Notes: a model not told the origin generated them from the letters alone. Shown: positions 25,163 through 34,662, counted from the stretch's first letter. The stretch is DNA of 64,000 bases from Pseudorhodobacter antarcticus (GCF_900110135.1 NZ_FOCO01000002.1:1-64000), one strand, 5' to 3'. Numbers and translations are program-made.

Positions 25163-26422
25163 TTATCCCGCCTTGTCCAATTCAAAGGCATCATGCAGCG
25201 CCTGCACGGCAAGTTCCATATATTTCCTGTCAATCAAGACTGAGATTTTGATCTCGGACGTAGAAATAACCTTTATATTCACATTCTCGGTCGAAAGCGC
25301 CTTAAACATAGTCGCTGCAACCCCTGCGTGTGACCGCATGCCGATGCCCACGACCGATACTTTGGCCACATCGGTGTCCACATTCAATTCGTCATAGTTG
25401 ATGTGACCTGCCGCTTTGGCATCTTCCATCGCTTTGCGCGCGCGCGGCACTTGGTTGACCGGGCAGGAAAATGTCATATCCGTCACGGCGCCGGGGTGAT
25501 CGTCGTAATCGCGCTCCGATATATTTTGGACGATCATATCGACGTTCACGCCCGCCTCTGACAGCGGGCCAAAAATCGCGGCGGCGATGCCGGGGCGATC
25601 TTCAACAGTGACCAAAGTGATCTTCGCCTCATCGCGGCTATAGGCAACGCCGGATACAACTTTCGATTCCATGATTTCATCCTCGTCACAGACCAGAGTG
25701 CCAGAAGTGTCATTCGTATCCTCGAATGAGGATAAAACCCGCAGCCGCACTTTATAGCGCATAGCAAGTTCAACAGACCGAGTTTGCAGAACCTTTGCAC
25801 CAAGGGAGGCCAGTTCCAGCATCTCCTCAAACGCGATGCGGTCCAACTTGCGGGCCTTTGATGTGATGCGCGGGTCGGTGGTATAAATGCCGTCCACATC
25901 TGTATAAATATCACAACGTTCCGCACCAAACGCGGCGGCAAAGGCGACGGCGGTGGTGTCCGATCCGCCGCGCCCCAATGTGGTGATGCGCCCCTCGGGG
26001 CTGACGCCCTGAAAACCGGCGACAACCGCGACCTTAAACCCTTCGGCAAATTTCGCGTTGATATTGGCGGCAGGGATGGATTCAAACCGTGCGGATGCAT
26101 GGGCCGATGTGGTGTTGATCGGCACTTGCCACCCTTGCCACGACCGCGCGGGCACATCCATTTCCTGCAAAGTCAATGCCATCAAACCTGCGGTCACATT
26201 TTCACCCGACGACACAATCGCATCATATTCGCGCGCGTCATACAAAGGCGATGTGCCTTCAACCCAGCCCACCAACTCATTGGTTTTGCCCGACATTGCG
26301 CTGACAATGACAATCACGTCATGGCCGCGCTCCACCTCACGCTTGACCTTGGCCGCTGCATTTTTAATGCGCTCCAGATCGGCCACCGAGGTGCCCCCGA
26401 ATTTCATCACAAGAAGCGGCAT
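25163..26422 (-). CDS. lysC: Aspartate kinase
   Basis: 419 aa, a monofunctional aspartokinase. The kinase signature VMKFGGTSVADLERIKN is at the N-terminus, GRGGSDTTAVAFAAAF is in the middle, and two C-terminal ACT domains follow (TLVTVEDRPGIAAAIF and VSVVGIGMRSHAGVAATMF), which usually confer feedback inhibition by lysine and/or threonine. It is the first step of the lysine, threonine and methionine pathway. The ATG at 26422 follows GGGAGGGACC. It lies 23 nt before ptsP. Confidence 0.96.
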   Translation of the reverse strand: MPLLVMKFGGTSVADLERIKNAAAKVKREVERGHDVIVIVSAMSGKTNELVGWVEGTSPLYDAREYDAIVSSGENVTAGLMALTLQEMDVPARSWQGWQVPINTTSAHASARFESIPAANINAKFAEGFKVAVVAGFQGVSPEGRITTLGRGGSDTTAVAFAAAFGAERCDIYTDVDGIYTTDPRITSKARKLDRIAFEEMLELASLGAKVLQTRSVELAMRYKVRLRVLSSFEDTNDTSGTLVCDEDEIMESKVVSGVAYSRDEAKITLVTVEDRPGIAAAIFGPLSEAGVNVDMIVQNISERDYDDHPGAVTDMTFSCPVNQVPRARKAMEDAKAAGHINYDELNVDTDVAKVSVVGIGMRSHAGVAATMFKALSTENVNIKVISTSEIKISVLIDRKYMELAVQALHDAFELDKAG

Positions 26423-26523
26423 GGTCCCTCCCACGGCCCCAAAGGCATGGCCCCAAATTACGCCACGCTTTTATGAGTCAAAAGATATGGGCGCAAGGGC
26501 GGATCAAAGCGGCGTCCTTGGTA

Positions 26524-26544
26524 TTCGTCTTGGCTTAAATACCT
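26524..26544 (+). repeat. Dispersed intergenic motif, class A, copy 3
   Basis: Contains CTTGGCTTAAATACCT preceded by TTCGT. It lies between the end of purD and the start of lysC. Unlike the other copies its orientation is opposite to both flanking genes. Confidence 0.7.
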
Positions 26545-26556
26545 CTCTTGACGCCG

Positions 26557-27819
26557 CTACAGCGCACGCCAGCCGATGTCGCGGCGGCAGAACCCACCCG
26601 GCCAATCAATGCGGTCCACCATGTCATAAGCCCGCGCTTGCGCTGCAGCAAGAGTATCGCCGCGCGCGGTCACATTCAACACGCGGCCCCCTGCCGCCAC
26701 CAAATCCGCGTCCTGCAGCGCGGTGCCTGCATGAAACACCATGTTGAAACTGTCGGCAAGCAGCCTGTCCACCCCATTGATCACAGTGCCTTTTTGCGGC
26801 GTGCCGGGGTATCCGTTCGCGGCCATCACCACGCATAGCGCGTGGTCGTTTGCCCAATTCACCTGTGCCGTTGCCAAATCTCCGCGCGCGCAGGCCAAAA
26901 GCAAGTCCAGCGCCTGCGCGCCCAGCCGCATCATCAAAACCTGCGCCTCCGGGTCGCCAAAGCGTACGTTATATTCCACCAACCGCGCGTGGCCGTCCTT
27001 GATCATCAGGCCAGCGTACAAAACTCCTTCAAACGGGGTGCCGCGCCGTGCCATTTCCGCGACAGTTGGGCGCACAATTTTGGCCATTGCTTGTTCCAAA
27101 ATTGCATCACTCAGCACCGGTGCGGGCGAATATGCGCCCATGCCGCCGGTGTTTGGCCCGGTGTCGCCATCGCCCACGCGCTTGTGGTCTTGGGCGGTGC
27201 CGATGGGCAGGCACGTCACCCCATCCGACAGAATGAACAGGCTGGCCTCCTCGCCCTCCATAAATTCTTCAATCACCACTTCCGTGCCTGCAGCCCCGAA
27301 TGCGCCGCCAAAAATCTCATCAATCCCGGCCAGCGCCTCCGGCAGCGTCATGCCCATAATCACGCCTTTGCCAGCGGCCAGCCCATCGGCCTTGATCACC
27401 AATGGCGCGCCGTGAGCGGTGACATAATCACGCGCGGCCGCCGCATCGGTGAACCGCGCATAGGCGGCGTTGGGGGCGTTGCATGCATCACAAATTTCCT
27501 TGGTGAACGCCTTTGACGCTTCCAGCTTTGCGGCGGCAGCTGACGGGCCAAAGGTTAAAATCCCCGCTGCGCGCGTGGCATCGGTCACGCCAGCGGCCAG
27601 CGGTGCCTCTGGCCCCACAACCACAAAATCCACCGCGTTTTCGGCGCAAAACACCACCACGGCGGCCCCGTCCATCACGTCAAAATCCGCACATTCCGCG
27701 ATGGATGCAATCCCCGCATTGCCCGGCGCCACAATCAACCGATCGCATTTCGGGTTTTGCTTGAACGCCCAAGCAAGGCTGTGTTCCCGCCCGCCACTGC
27801 CCAAAATCAAGATATTCAT
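26557..27819 (-). CDS. purD: Phosphoribosylamine-glycine ligase (GARS)
   Basis: 420 aa, normal length. The N-terminal MNILILGSGGREHSLAWAF, the ATP-grasp region with VIKADGLAAGKGV and VEYNVRFGDPEAQVLMMRL are all present. It catalyses the second step of purine synthesis. The ATG at 27819 is set by the conserved N-terminus. Divergent from xseA with 73 nt between. Confidence 0.97.
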   Translation of the reverse strand: MNILILGSGGREHSLAWAFKQNPKCDRLIVAPGNAGIASIAECADFDVMDGAAVVVFCAENAVDFVVVGPEAPLAAGVTDATRAAGILTFGPSAAAAKLEASKAFTKEICDACNAPNAAYARFTDAAAARDYVTAHGAPLVIKADGLAAGKGVIMGMTLPEALAGIDEIFGGAFGAAGTEVVIEEFMEGEEASLFILSDGVTCLPIGTAQDHKRVGDGDTGPNTGGMGAYSPAPVLSDAILEQAMAKIVRPTVAEMARRGTPFEGVLYAGLMIKDGHARLVEYNVRFGDPEAQVLMMRLGAQALDLLLACARGDLATAQVNWANDHALCVVMAANGYPGTPQKGTVINGVDRLLADSFNMVFHAGTALQDADLVAAGGRVLNVTARGDTLAAAQARAYDMVDRIDWPGGFCRRDIGWRAL

Positions 27820-27892
27820 TGCGCGCCCCCGCTTGGCCTTTGTTGCCTCGCGTTCTATGGTGTGGCCACGCAGATCACAAGAAGGCCGCCAA

Positions 27893-29476
27893 ATGTCTGA
27901 TATGTTTGAAGATGGGCCCGGTTCAGTCGTGGCGCCAAGCGGCAATTCGCCGGAATTTACCGTGTCCGAACTGTCGGGTGCGGTAAAGCGCGTGATTGAA
28001 GGCGAATTTGGCCTTGTCCGCGTGCGCGGTGAGGTTGGGCGCGTGTCGCGGCCCGCATCGGGGCATATGTATTTTGACCTAAAAGACGACCGTTCGGTGA
28101 TCGCCGCGATCAGTTGGAAAGGCCAAGTCGCCAAAATGCAGGTGAGGCCGGAGGAAGGGATGGAAGTCATCGCCACTGGGCGCATGACCACCTTTCCCGG
28201 CCAGTCGAAATATCAGTTGATTGTCGAAGATGTGTCGCCCGCAGGGGCCGGCGCGTTGATGGCGATGCTGGAGGCGCGGCGCAAATCACTGGCGGCTGAG
28301 GGGTTGTTTGATGAGGCGCGCAAACGCCGCTTGCCCTATTTGCCAAGTGTGATTGGGGTGGTTACCTCGCCTTCGGGTGCCGTAATCCGCGATATTTTGC
28401 ACCGTTTGCGCGACCGTTTTCCGCGCCATGTGCTGATTTGGCCCGTGGCGGTGCAAGGCCAAGCGTGCGCGGCAGAGGTGGCAGCGGCCATTCGCGGCTT
28501 TAACGCCATTGCGCCGGGCGGCCCCGTGCCGCGCCCCGACCTGATCATCGTCGCACGCGGCGGTGGCTCGCTGGAGGATTTGTGGGGCTTTAACGAGGAA
28601 ATTGTGGTGCGCGCGGCGGCCGACAGCCAAATCCCGCTGATTTCGGCGGTGGGGCACGAAACCGACACCACGTTGATTGATTACGCCAGCGACCGCCGCG
28701 CCCCCACCCCCACGGCAGCCGCCGAAATGGCCGTGCCCGTGCGGATGGAATTGATTGCGGGGCTGGACGGGCAGGGCGCGCGGCTGTTGCGTGCCGTGGT
28801 GCAAGGGGTGGGCGCGCGCGGCCAACGCCTGCGCGATTTGGGGCGTGCGCTGCCGCGTTTGGACAGTTTGACGGTGGCGGCGGCACAGCGGTTTGATCTG
28901 TGGTCGGGGCGGTTGGGCGGGGCTTTGGTTTTGGCCACCAGCGCCAAACGCGCGCGATTGGACCGGATTGCAGCCCCCATGCGGCCCCGCTTGCTGCTGG
29001 ATTTGGTGGCGCGCAGACATGATCGGTTGGCCGAACGTGACCGCGCGTTGACCGCTGCCCAAACCCGCCGGATGGACCGCGCGGCAGAGCGTTTGGCCCT
29101 GCTGTCCGCCCGTCTTGCCCCTGCTTTGACCCGCGCCTTTGCGGATGCAGGGCGCGATATTACCCGCACGCGTGAGAAATTATTGATGCTGGACAAACGG
29201 CTGCAAGCCGCACCCGCCCTGCGCTTGGACAGTTTGTCCAAACGCCTGGACGCGCTGGACCGCACGCGCCAAACGCTGGGATATGCCGAAACCCTGCGGC
29301 GTGGGTATGCTGTTGTGCGCGACAGCGATGGGGTGATCACCACTCGGTTTGCCGCCGAAACCGCAGGCGCGCTGGAAATCGAATTCCACGATGGTCGCTT
29401 TGCAACCGCGCCCCGGACAAAGCCCACAAAACCCACCCCAGCAACGCCGCCGGGCGGACAAGGCAGCCTGTTTTAA
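27893..29476 (+). CDS. xseA: Exodeoxyribonuclease VII large subunit
   Basis: 527 aa. The N-terminal OB domain (SPEFTVSELSGAVKRVIEGEFGLVRVRGEV) precedes the catalytic core with GVVTSPSGAVIRDI, IIVARGGGSLEDLWGFNEE and SAVGHETDTTLIDYASDRRAPTPTAAAE. A long helical coiled-coil region with arginine-rich repeats leads to the C-terminal RGYAVVRDSDG segment. With XseB it degrades single-stranded DNA. The ATG at 27893 follows AGAAGG; the frame is open upstream but overlaps purD. Confidence 0.96.
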   Translation: MSDMFEDGPGSVVAPSGNSPEFTVSELSGAVKRVIEGEFGLVRVRGEVGRVSRPASGHMYFDLKDDRSVIAAISWKGQVAKMQVRPEEGMEVIATGRMTTFPGQSKYQLIVEDVSPAGAGALMAMLEARRKSLAAEGLFDEARKRRLPYLPSVIGVVTSPSGAVIRDILHRLRDRFPRHVLIWPVAVQGQACAAEVAAAIRGFNAIAPGGPVPRPDLIIVARGGGSLEDLWGFNEEIVVRAAADSQIPLISAVGHETDTTLIDYASDRRAPTPTAAAEMAVPVRMELIAGLDGQGARLLRAVVQGVGARGQRLRDLGRALPRLDSLTVAAAQRFDLWSGRLGGALVLATSAKRARLDRIAAPMRPRLLLDLVARRHDRLAERDRALTAAQTRRMDRAAERLALLSARLAPALTRAFADAGRDITRTREKLLMLDKRLQAAPALRLDSLSKRLDALDRTRQTLGYAETLRRGYAVVRDSDGVITTRFAAETAGALEIEFHDGRFATAPRTKPTKPTPATPPGGQGSLF

Positions 29477-29482
29477 CCTGTG

Positions 29483-29884
29483 CTAAACCCCAACATCCGG
29501 CCCGGTGCAGGCCAAAGGCTGGGTGGTTTGCCCTGTCTCAAACAGCTCCGTCGCGGGCAGGTTTGATGTGAACAGCGCGCGCAGTTTGCCGTTGGTCAGA
29601 TAAAACTCCCAGCATTGCGGCGTGGCGTCTTGTTTATAGACAAAGCAGATGTTGGCAGCATCAGAATACCAATGCCCAATGCGGCAGGTGTCATCAATAA
29701 ACGCCCATCGCACGCGGCGGTTCGACAGATATTGCTCGACCCCATACGCCTCTCCTTGAGAGGAGAAAAAGATGGTTTTGCCTTGCGTATAGGCGTCAAA
29801 TTCGGTGGCGGTCAGCGGCGTTTCGGCCTGTGCCAGATGGGCAGGCGTCAGGGCAAGCAGGGCACAAAGAAAGGTCGCGCGCAT
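29483..29884 (-). CDS. Secreted protein of unknown function
   Basis: 133 aa with a signal peptide (MRATFLCALLALTPAHLAQA). The mature part TATEFDAYTQGKTIFFSSQG...YGVEQYLSNRRVRWAF contains four cysteines that could form two disulfides in the periplasm. The small, aromatic-rich domain resembles uncharacterised Rhodobacterales periplasmic proteins, but I recognise no named family. It converges on xseA with 6 nt between the stop codons. Confidence 0.75.
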   Translation of the reverse strand: MRATFLCALLALTPAHLAQAETPLTATEFDAYTQGKTIFFSSQGEAYGVEQYLSNRRVRWAFIDDTCRIGHWYSDAANICFVYKQDATPQCWEFYLTNGKLRALFTSNLPATELFETGQTTQPLACTGPDVGV

Positions 29885-29941
29885 GGGGGGATCCTGTCAT
29901 TAGTTTTGCAAATTATGCCCCAGCCAAAACGAAATGGCCAG

Positions 29942-30994
29942 TCACAGCGCCGTTTGGGCCTGCATGTTGCGCCATTTGACCAAACGCCGGTCCATAATGC
30001 GCTGCCACAGGCGCGGGGCCAGCGCCAAAGTGCAACAAATCGGCAGTGGATAGGGCAAATAAGGCGCTGCAGTTTCGGGTGGCATGCGCAGTGCCGGATA
30101 GGGGCGGCTGGGATGGGTGTGATGGTCCGAATGGCGCGGCGCATTCAGCATCAAAGCCGATGAAAACCACTGGGGCGCGTTCCAACTGTGGGCCTCATGC
30201 ACCGGCTCCAACTTGCCATTTAGCAGTCGCGCGCGGGTCAGGCCATAGTGCTGGACGTAATCGGCCAACAACAATTGGCTGTGGCCGTAAACCGCCAACA
30301 AGGCCCATACCGCCACCCCCGGCAGGCCTGCGATCGCAAACCCAGCACCCAGCGACGCCAGCGACAAAAGCGCGTAAATCCAATAGGGATGCGGTCCCGG
30401 CTTGCCCACCCGCCGCGCGGTTTCTGCCTGCAGGCCCAACAGGAACGACCCCCGCCATGCGCGCAGCCAAAAGCCGTAAAACGTCTCCCCCTCTCGTGCG
30501 GAATTGGGATCATCCGCGCTGGCGGCATGGCGGTGATGCACAAGGCGGTGCGCCGAGGCGTGGTGCCCAAACAGCATCGTCGCGTAAACCACCACACCCA
30601 AAGCATACAGCGCGCGGTGGCCGCGGTGGATCAATTCATGCGCAGTGGGGTTGGAAACTTGACCAAACCATTGCCCGGCGGCAAGGCCAAGCAAAATCCG
30701 CTCTCCCACGCGCAGCCCGCTGTCGCTCGCCAACGCCCAAACAACCAGCCCGAACGCCGCCAGATGCGCAAAGGCCAACACGATCAACAAAGCATCGGCG
30801 GCCGGAAACTCCGCCCCCTGTGGCGCGTCAGGCAAGGTTAGCCGCAGCAATTGGTCCAGCCCCGCCGTCAAAACCCCCATGTACAGCACCGCGGCCCAAA
30901 CCCACAGCCCGCCCGTGATCGCAGCCATGCAGATCAACCCAAAAGGCAGCAGGGCAGCAAGGGCGAACAGCGGCATTTGCGGCAGTTTGGGCAT
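29942..30994 (-). CDS. AlkB-like alkane 1-monooxygenase / membrane di-iron hydroxylase
   Basis: 350 aa with about six transmembrane helices and the three histidine clusters of the AlkB/fatty-acid hydroxylase fold: HELIHRGHRALYALG, HHASAHRLVHHRHA and RHSDHHTHP. These ligate a di-iron centre that hydroxylates alkanes or lipid chains. No rubredoxin partner is adjacent and no AlkS-type regulator is seen, so the physiological substrate is uncertain. The ATG at 30994 (MPKLPQMPLFAL) is preferred to 31018. Confidence 0.85.
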   Translation of the reverse strand: MPKLPQMPLFALAALLPFGLICMAAITGGLWVWAAVLYMGVLTAGLDQLLRLTLPDAPQGAEFPAADALLIVLAFAHLAAFGLVVWALASDSGLRVGERILLGLAAGQWFGQVSNPTAHELIHRGHRALYALGVVVYATMLFGHHASAHRLVHHRHAASADDPNSAREGETFYGFWLRAWRGSFLLGLQAETARRVGKPGPHPYWIYALLSLASLGAGFAIAGLPGVAVWALLAVYGHSQLLLADYVQHYGLTRARLLNGKLEPVHEAHSWNAPQWFSSALMLNAPRHSDHHTHPSRPYPALRMPPETAAPYLPYPLPICCTLALAPRLWQRIMDRRLVKWRNMQAQTAL

Positions 30995-31150
30995 GGCGGG
31001 CCTTTGGCGAATAAACAACGCTTCACAACATAACCATGCGACGGGTTAAGGAAAGCAAAATGATCGCAGGTTTTGCGCGGGCAAAGCCCTTTCCCTGCGC
31101 GGCCAGATTGGATAGGGGAAAGGAAACCGCCTGCAGTGCAAGGAACCGCG

Positions 31151-32134
31151 ATGTCATTCCTGAAAAAACTCCGCGACAAGATGTTCCGCTCCTCGGATAA
31201 AATCACCGAAGGGGTGGAGGCGATTGTGGCAGTAGATGCGCCCGATGCGCCCAAACCGGGGATTTTGGGGCGCTTGATCGGGCAGCAACCTGACGCGGTG
31301 AAACGTGAATTTGACGACGCAATGCTGGAGGGGTTGGAGGAGGTGCTGATCGCCGCAGATATGGGCGTCGATACCGCACTGCGGGTCGCGGCCAACATCG
31401 CCGAAGGGCGGATGGGCAAAAAAGTATCCGTGGTGGAAATCAAACAAGCCTTGGCTGATGAGGTGGCGCGGATCATGGAACCCGTCGCCCGCCCGATGCC
31501 CATCTATGCCAAGCGCCCGCAAGTGGTGCTGGTTGTGGGGGTCAACGGGTCGGGCAAAACCACGACAATCGGCAAGCTGGCCAGCCAGTTCAAGGCGGCA
31601 GGCAAAACGGTGGTGATCGCGGCGGGCGACACGTTTCGTGCGGCGGCGGTGGAACAGCTGCAGGTCTGGGGCACCCGCGCGGGCGTTCCGGTCCTCACCG
31701 CGCCCGAAGGGTCCGACCCCGCCAGCCTTGCCTTTGATGCGATGACCAAGGCGCAGGAAAGCGGCGCAGACCTTTTGTTGATCGACACCGCAGGCCGCCT
31801 ACAAAATCGCGCAGACTTGATGGAGGAGTTGACCAAAATCGTCCGCGTTATCCGCAAAAAAGACCCCGACGCGCCGCACAACACCTTGCTGGTTTTGGAC
31901 GCGACCACGGGCCAAAATGCGATCAACCAGGTTGAGATTTTTCGCAATCTGGCAGATGTGACGGGCCTTGTGATGACCAAGCTGGACGGCACGGCCAAAG
32001 GCGGCGTGCTGGTGGCGCTGGCCGATAAATTCGGCCTGCCCATTCATGCGATCGGGGTGGGCGAACAAATCGACGATCTTTCCCCCTTTGACCCGCAAGA
32101 TTTCGCAAACGCGCTTGTAGGCCTCGACAAGTGA
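31151..32134 (+). CDS. ftsY: Signal recognition particle receptor FtsY
   Basis: 327 aa. The NG domain is complete: GVNGSGKTTTIGKLASQ (P-loop), DTFRAAAVEQLQVW, DTAGRLQNRADLMEEL, VLDATTGQN and TKLDGTAKGG. The N-terminal acidic domain is very short, as is common in this group. It docks ribosome-nascent-chain complexes at the membrane. The ATG at 31151 follows AAGGAACCGCG. Followed by a class B intergenic motif and an EamA permease. Confidence 0.97.
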   Translation: MSFLKKLRDKMFRSSDKITEGVEAIVAVDAPDAPKPGILGRLIGQQPDAVKREFDDAMLEGLEEVLIAADMGVDTALRVAANIAEGRMGKKVSVVEIKQALADEVARIMEPVARPMPIYAKRPQVVLVVGVNGSGKTTTIGKLASQFKAAGKTVVIAAGDTFRAAAVEQLQVWGTRAGVPVLTAPEGSDPASLAFDAMTKAQESGADLLLIDTAGRLQNRADLMEELTKIVRVIRKKDPDAPHNTLLVLDATTGQNAINQVEIFRNLADVTGLVMTKLDGTAKGGVLVALADKFGLPIHAIGVGEQIDDLSPFDPQDFANALVGLDK

Positions 32135-32138
32135 CACC

Positions 32139-32190
32139 CTCTTTTTCTGTTTCTAAATATCCCGGGGGGTGCGGGGGGCTGGCCCCCCGC
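32139..32190 (+). terminator. Class B intergenic motif plus hairpin after ftsY
   Basis: CTCTTTTTCTGTTTCTAAAT (32139-32158) continues into ATCCC and a GC-rich hairpin GCGGGGGG-CTGG-CCCCCCGC at 32171-32190. It starts 5 nt after the ftsY stop. The first 25 nt differ at only two positions from the sequence after glyS at 46524, and both end in a G/C-run hairpin. Its position suggests a transcript 3' end; the mechanism is inferred. Confidence 0.65.
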
Positions 32191-32198
32191 TGCGTCGA

Positions 32199-33098
32199 GT
32201 GAGCGACTGGATACGCGCCTTAGAAGGGACCACTGCGGGTCACGACCTTGCGCTGGCCCTTGCGCTTTTGGCCGCCGTTTTACATGCGCTGTTTGGGGCG
32301 CTGCAAAAGGGCAAGCATGATCCGTGGATTTCGCGCGCGGCGATTGATGGCTGTTACGGCTTGATCGCGGCCCCTTTTGCGCTGTTTTTGGTGCCGTGGC
32401 CGGAGCCGCATATGTGGCTGATTTTCGCAGGCGCGGTGGTCATTCACGCGGTCTATAAATACCTGCAAGCGATGACCTACAGCCGTGGCGCTTATACGGT
32501 GGTCTATCCGGTTGTGCGGGGCACGGGGCCGTTGTTTGCGGTTTTGGGTGCGATGGTGGTGTTTGATGAACGCTTCACCTTTGGGCAATGGGTGGGGCTT
32601 GCCACGCTGCTTGCCGGGATATTCGGGCTGGCGGTGTATAATCTGCGCTATGTGGTCGTGGCGCGCGACACGCTGGTGCAAGCGCTTTTCTATGCGGTGG
32701 CGACGGGGGCGTTTGTGGCGCTTTACACGACCTATGATGCGTATGGAATTCGCGCGACCTATGACCCGTTCACGTTTCTTGCGTGGTTTTTCATGTTTGA
32801 CGGTGTTTTCATGCCGCTGGTGATGCGGCGGCAATTGGCGGCGCTGGCGTGGCATGAGGTGGGGCCGCTGTTGAAGCGGGGGCTTTTGGGGGCCTTTGTT
32901 GCATTTTTCAGTTTCGGGTCCATCTTGATGGCAACGCGGCTGGATAAGGTGGGTGAGGCGGCGGTGCTGCGCGAAACATCCACCGTTTTTGCGGCGCTGA
33001 TTGGGTGGCTGGTGTTGAAAGAACGCGTCACGCGGGTTCAATTGGGGCTGATGGCGTTAATTGCGGCGGGGGCGGTTATTGTGGAAGTGATGGGGTAG
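32199..33098 (+). CDS. EamA/DMT-family transporter
   Basis: 299 aa with about ten hydrophobic helices in two EamA repeats, including LTFLAWFFMFDGVFMPLVM-like helices and the C-terminal IGWLVLKERVTRVQLGLMALIAAGAV that ends each repeat. Substrate unknown; family members export amino acids or metabolites. The start is taken as GTG at 32199 (VSDWIRALEG) because the earlier GTG at 32169 lies inside the upstream hairpin. Confidence 0.85.
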   Translation: MSDWIRALEGTTAGHDLALALALLAAVLHALFGALQKGKHDPWISRAAIDGCYGLIAAPFALFLVPWPEPHMWLIFAGAVVIHAVYKYLQAMTYSRGAYTVVYPVVRGTGPLFAVLGAMVVFDERFTFGQWVGLATLLAGIFGLAVYNLRYVVVARDTLVQALFYAVATGAFVALYTTYDAYGIRATYDPFTFLAWFFMFDGVFMPLVMRRQLAALAWHEVGPLLKRGLLGAFVAFFSFGSILMATRLDKVGEAAVLRETSTVFAALIGWLVLKERVTRVQLGLMALIAAGAVIVEVMG

Positions 33099-33101
33099 GA
33101 C

Positions 33102-33719
33102 ATGGCAGACAAGGCAGAAAAAAAGGTCAGCGGCGGCGTGAAAATGCTGCTGGAACTGGGCCCGGTGGCGGCATTTTTCATTGGCTATATCAAACTGAAG
33201 GATGAGGTGTTCACGATTGGGGGCACCGAATATGATGGGTTTATCGTGGTCACGGCGGCTTTCATTCCCCTGATGCTGCTGACCACGGGAATTTTATGGG
33301 CGCTGACGGGCAAGCTGTCGAAAATGCAGATTTTGACCGTGGTGCTGGTCACGGTGTTTGGCGGCCTGTCGGTTTGGCTGAATGATGAGCGGTTTTTCAA
33401 GATGAAACCCACGATTATTTACGCGCTGTTTGCAGCGATTTTGGGGTTTGGGCTGTGGCGGGGCGAAAGCTATCTTAAGGTTTTGATGGGAGAGGTTTTG
33501 CCGATGGAACAGGCGGGGTGGATGATTATTACCAAGAGATTGGTTGGTTTTTTCGTTCTGCTTGCCGTGCTTAATGAGGTGGTTTGGCGCGGGTTTTCGA
33601 CCGAAGCTTGGGTGAATTTCAAAACCTTTGGCCTGACCGCCGCGCTGTTTTTGTTTTTCATGACGCAATCCCGAGTTTTTTCGAAATACGGCATTGAACC
33701 ACCAAAGGAAGATGCGTGA
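33102..33719 (+). CDS. yciB: Septation / inner-membrane-spanning protein YciB (IspZ)
   Basis: 205 aa with about five transmembrane helices. Family marks include LLELGPVAAFFIGY, the PTIIYALFAAILGFGLWRGESYLKVLMG segment and VWRGFSTEAWVNFKTFG near the C-terminus. YciB is linked to envelope and septum synthesis. It starts 3 nt after the EamA gene and is probably co-transcribed. Confidence 0.92.
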   Translation: MADKAEKKVSGGVKMLLELGPVAAFFIGYIKLKDEVFTIGGTEYDGFIVVTAAFIPLMLLTTGILWALTGKLSKMQILTVVLVTVFGGLSVWLNDERFFKMKPTIIYALFAAILGFGLWRGESYLKVLMGEVLPMEQAGWMIITKRLVGFFVLLAVLNEVVWRGFSTEAWVNFKTFGLTAALFLFFMTQSRVFSKYGIEPPKEDA

Positions 33720-33895
33720 AATCGCGCGCGATGCGCAAGTTAAGATATTGATATAAAAAGAAACTGTTTTTTTCATTAACCCTATCTTTGTCTTTGATCG
33801 CGCGGATCGCAGCTGTGGTGTGGCGGCACATTTGCGCCGCAACTCTGCCAAAATCCCCCCCTATGCCCGAATTTGAGGCACCAAAGGAGGGGTTT

Positions 33896-34525
33896 ATGGA
33901 CGGGCGCATTTGGATTAGTTTGCGGATTTTTGCCGCATTGTTTGAGAAAATTCCGATGATCGAAGCGCGTGTGATGCTGCCATCCGCGGTGCTGTTGATT
34001 GCCTTTCCGGTCTGTAGGACATTGTGGCCGGACCAGCCCGATATCGCCTTTGTGGTGGCGTTTGTGCTGTGCCAAACCGCGCGGTTTTCGCTGCGGTGGC
34101 GGGCGCAATTTGCCCGCGAGGCGCGACGTGAAGGTACGGGGCGCAAGCGGATGGTGGGGGCGTTTTTGATTCCGGGCGCGGTGATTTTTGCGGCGCAAAG
34201 CCCAGAACTTTGCCAACATGTGCCCAGCATGATCAGCGCGGGTTTTGTGATTTTATTCGCGATTGATGCGATGGACAGCAGTTATTCAACAGCGCGGGCC
34301 TATTGGCCGGGCGCGGTTTATGCCCCTTATGCCCGCGAGTTGACGCAAGCGATGCTGGTGTTGCACCTGATTTATATTTTGTTGAATGAAACCATGATTG
34401 CCGCCGTTTCGCTGGAAGGCTGGGTGGTGTTTTACGCCTTTTTGCCCGTGGTGCATCATGTGTTGTTGACCGCGTTTTTCCGCACCGTGTTTTGGGTGAC
34501 ACCGGACCCTGAACGGCGGTCGTGA
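33896..34525 (+). CDS. Multi-span membrane protein of unknown function
   Basis: 209 aa with about five to six hydrophobic helices (for example PSAVLLIAFPVCRTLW, MVGAFLIPGAVIFAA and AMLVLHLIYILLN). The ATG at 33896 is chosen because AAAGGAGG stands at 33881-33888, an almost ideal ribosome-binding site; upstream in-frame ATGs at 33788 and 33863 lack one. The 176-nt region before it is unusually AT-rich for this window. I recognise no named family. Confidence 0.75.
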   Translation: MDGRIWISLRIFAALFEKIPMIEARVMLPSAVLLIAFPVCRTLWPDQPDIAFVVAFVLCQTARFSLRWRAQFAREARREGTGRKRMVGAFLIPGAVIFAAQSPELCQHVPSMISAGFVILFAIDAMDSSYSTARAYWPGAVYAPYARELTQAMLVLHLIYILLNETMIAAVSLEGWVVFYAFLPVVHHVLLTAFFRTVFWVTPDPERRS

Positions 34526-34606
34526 CGGGCGCGCCCGAAAGGTGACCCCGAAAGCTGGGCCCCTAAAGCCTACATTGACGTTTTCGGGCGGGCGGCGTAT
34601 TAGGGA

Positions 34607-34662
34607 CGCGTGGCGCTTTGTTACCGGATTGCGGGCCACGTTAAACATTCCGCTAAAGAGGG
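34607..34662 (+). ncRNA. SAM-II (SAM-alpha) riboswitch
   Basis: The element matches the SAM-II consensus: P1 arms CGTGGC (34609-34614) and GCCACG (34635-34640), the loop sequence TTTGTTACCGGATTGCGG, then TTAAACA and the hallmark CGCTAAA (34651-34657). GGATTG (34626-34631) can pair with CATTCC (34646-34651) to form the pseudoknot. The last bases GAGGG (34658-34662) are the ribosome-binding site of the ATG at 34670, so SAM binding would block translation of metZ. SAM-II is known from alphaproteobacterial metA, metX and metZ leaders. Confidence 0.9.

Noticed and set aside
32169-32198. GTG start at 32169 for the EamA gene
   Set aside because: It lies inside the GC-rich hairpin after ftsY; the GTG at 32199 gives a normal N-terminus.
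34532-34590. 9-bp inverted pair CGCCCGAAA/TTTCGGGCG before the SAM-II element
   Set aside because: The loop is about 40 nt and there is no T-run; it may be a terminator for the upstream gene but the evidence is thin.
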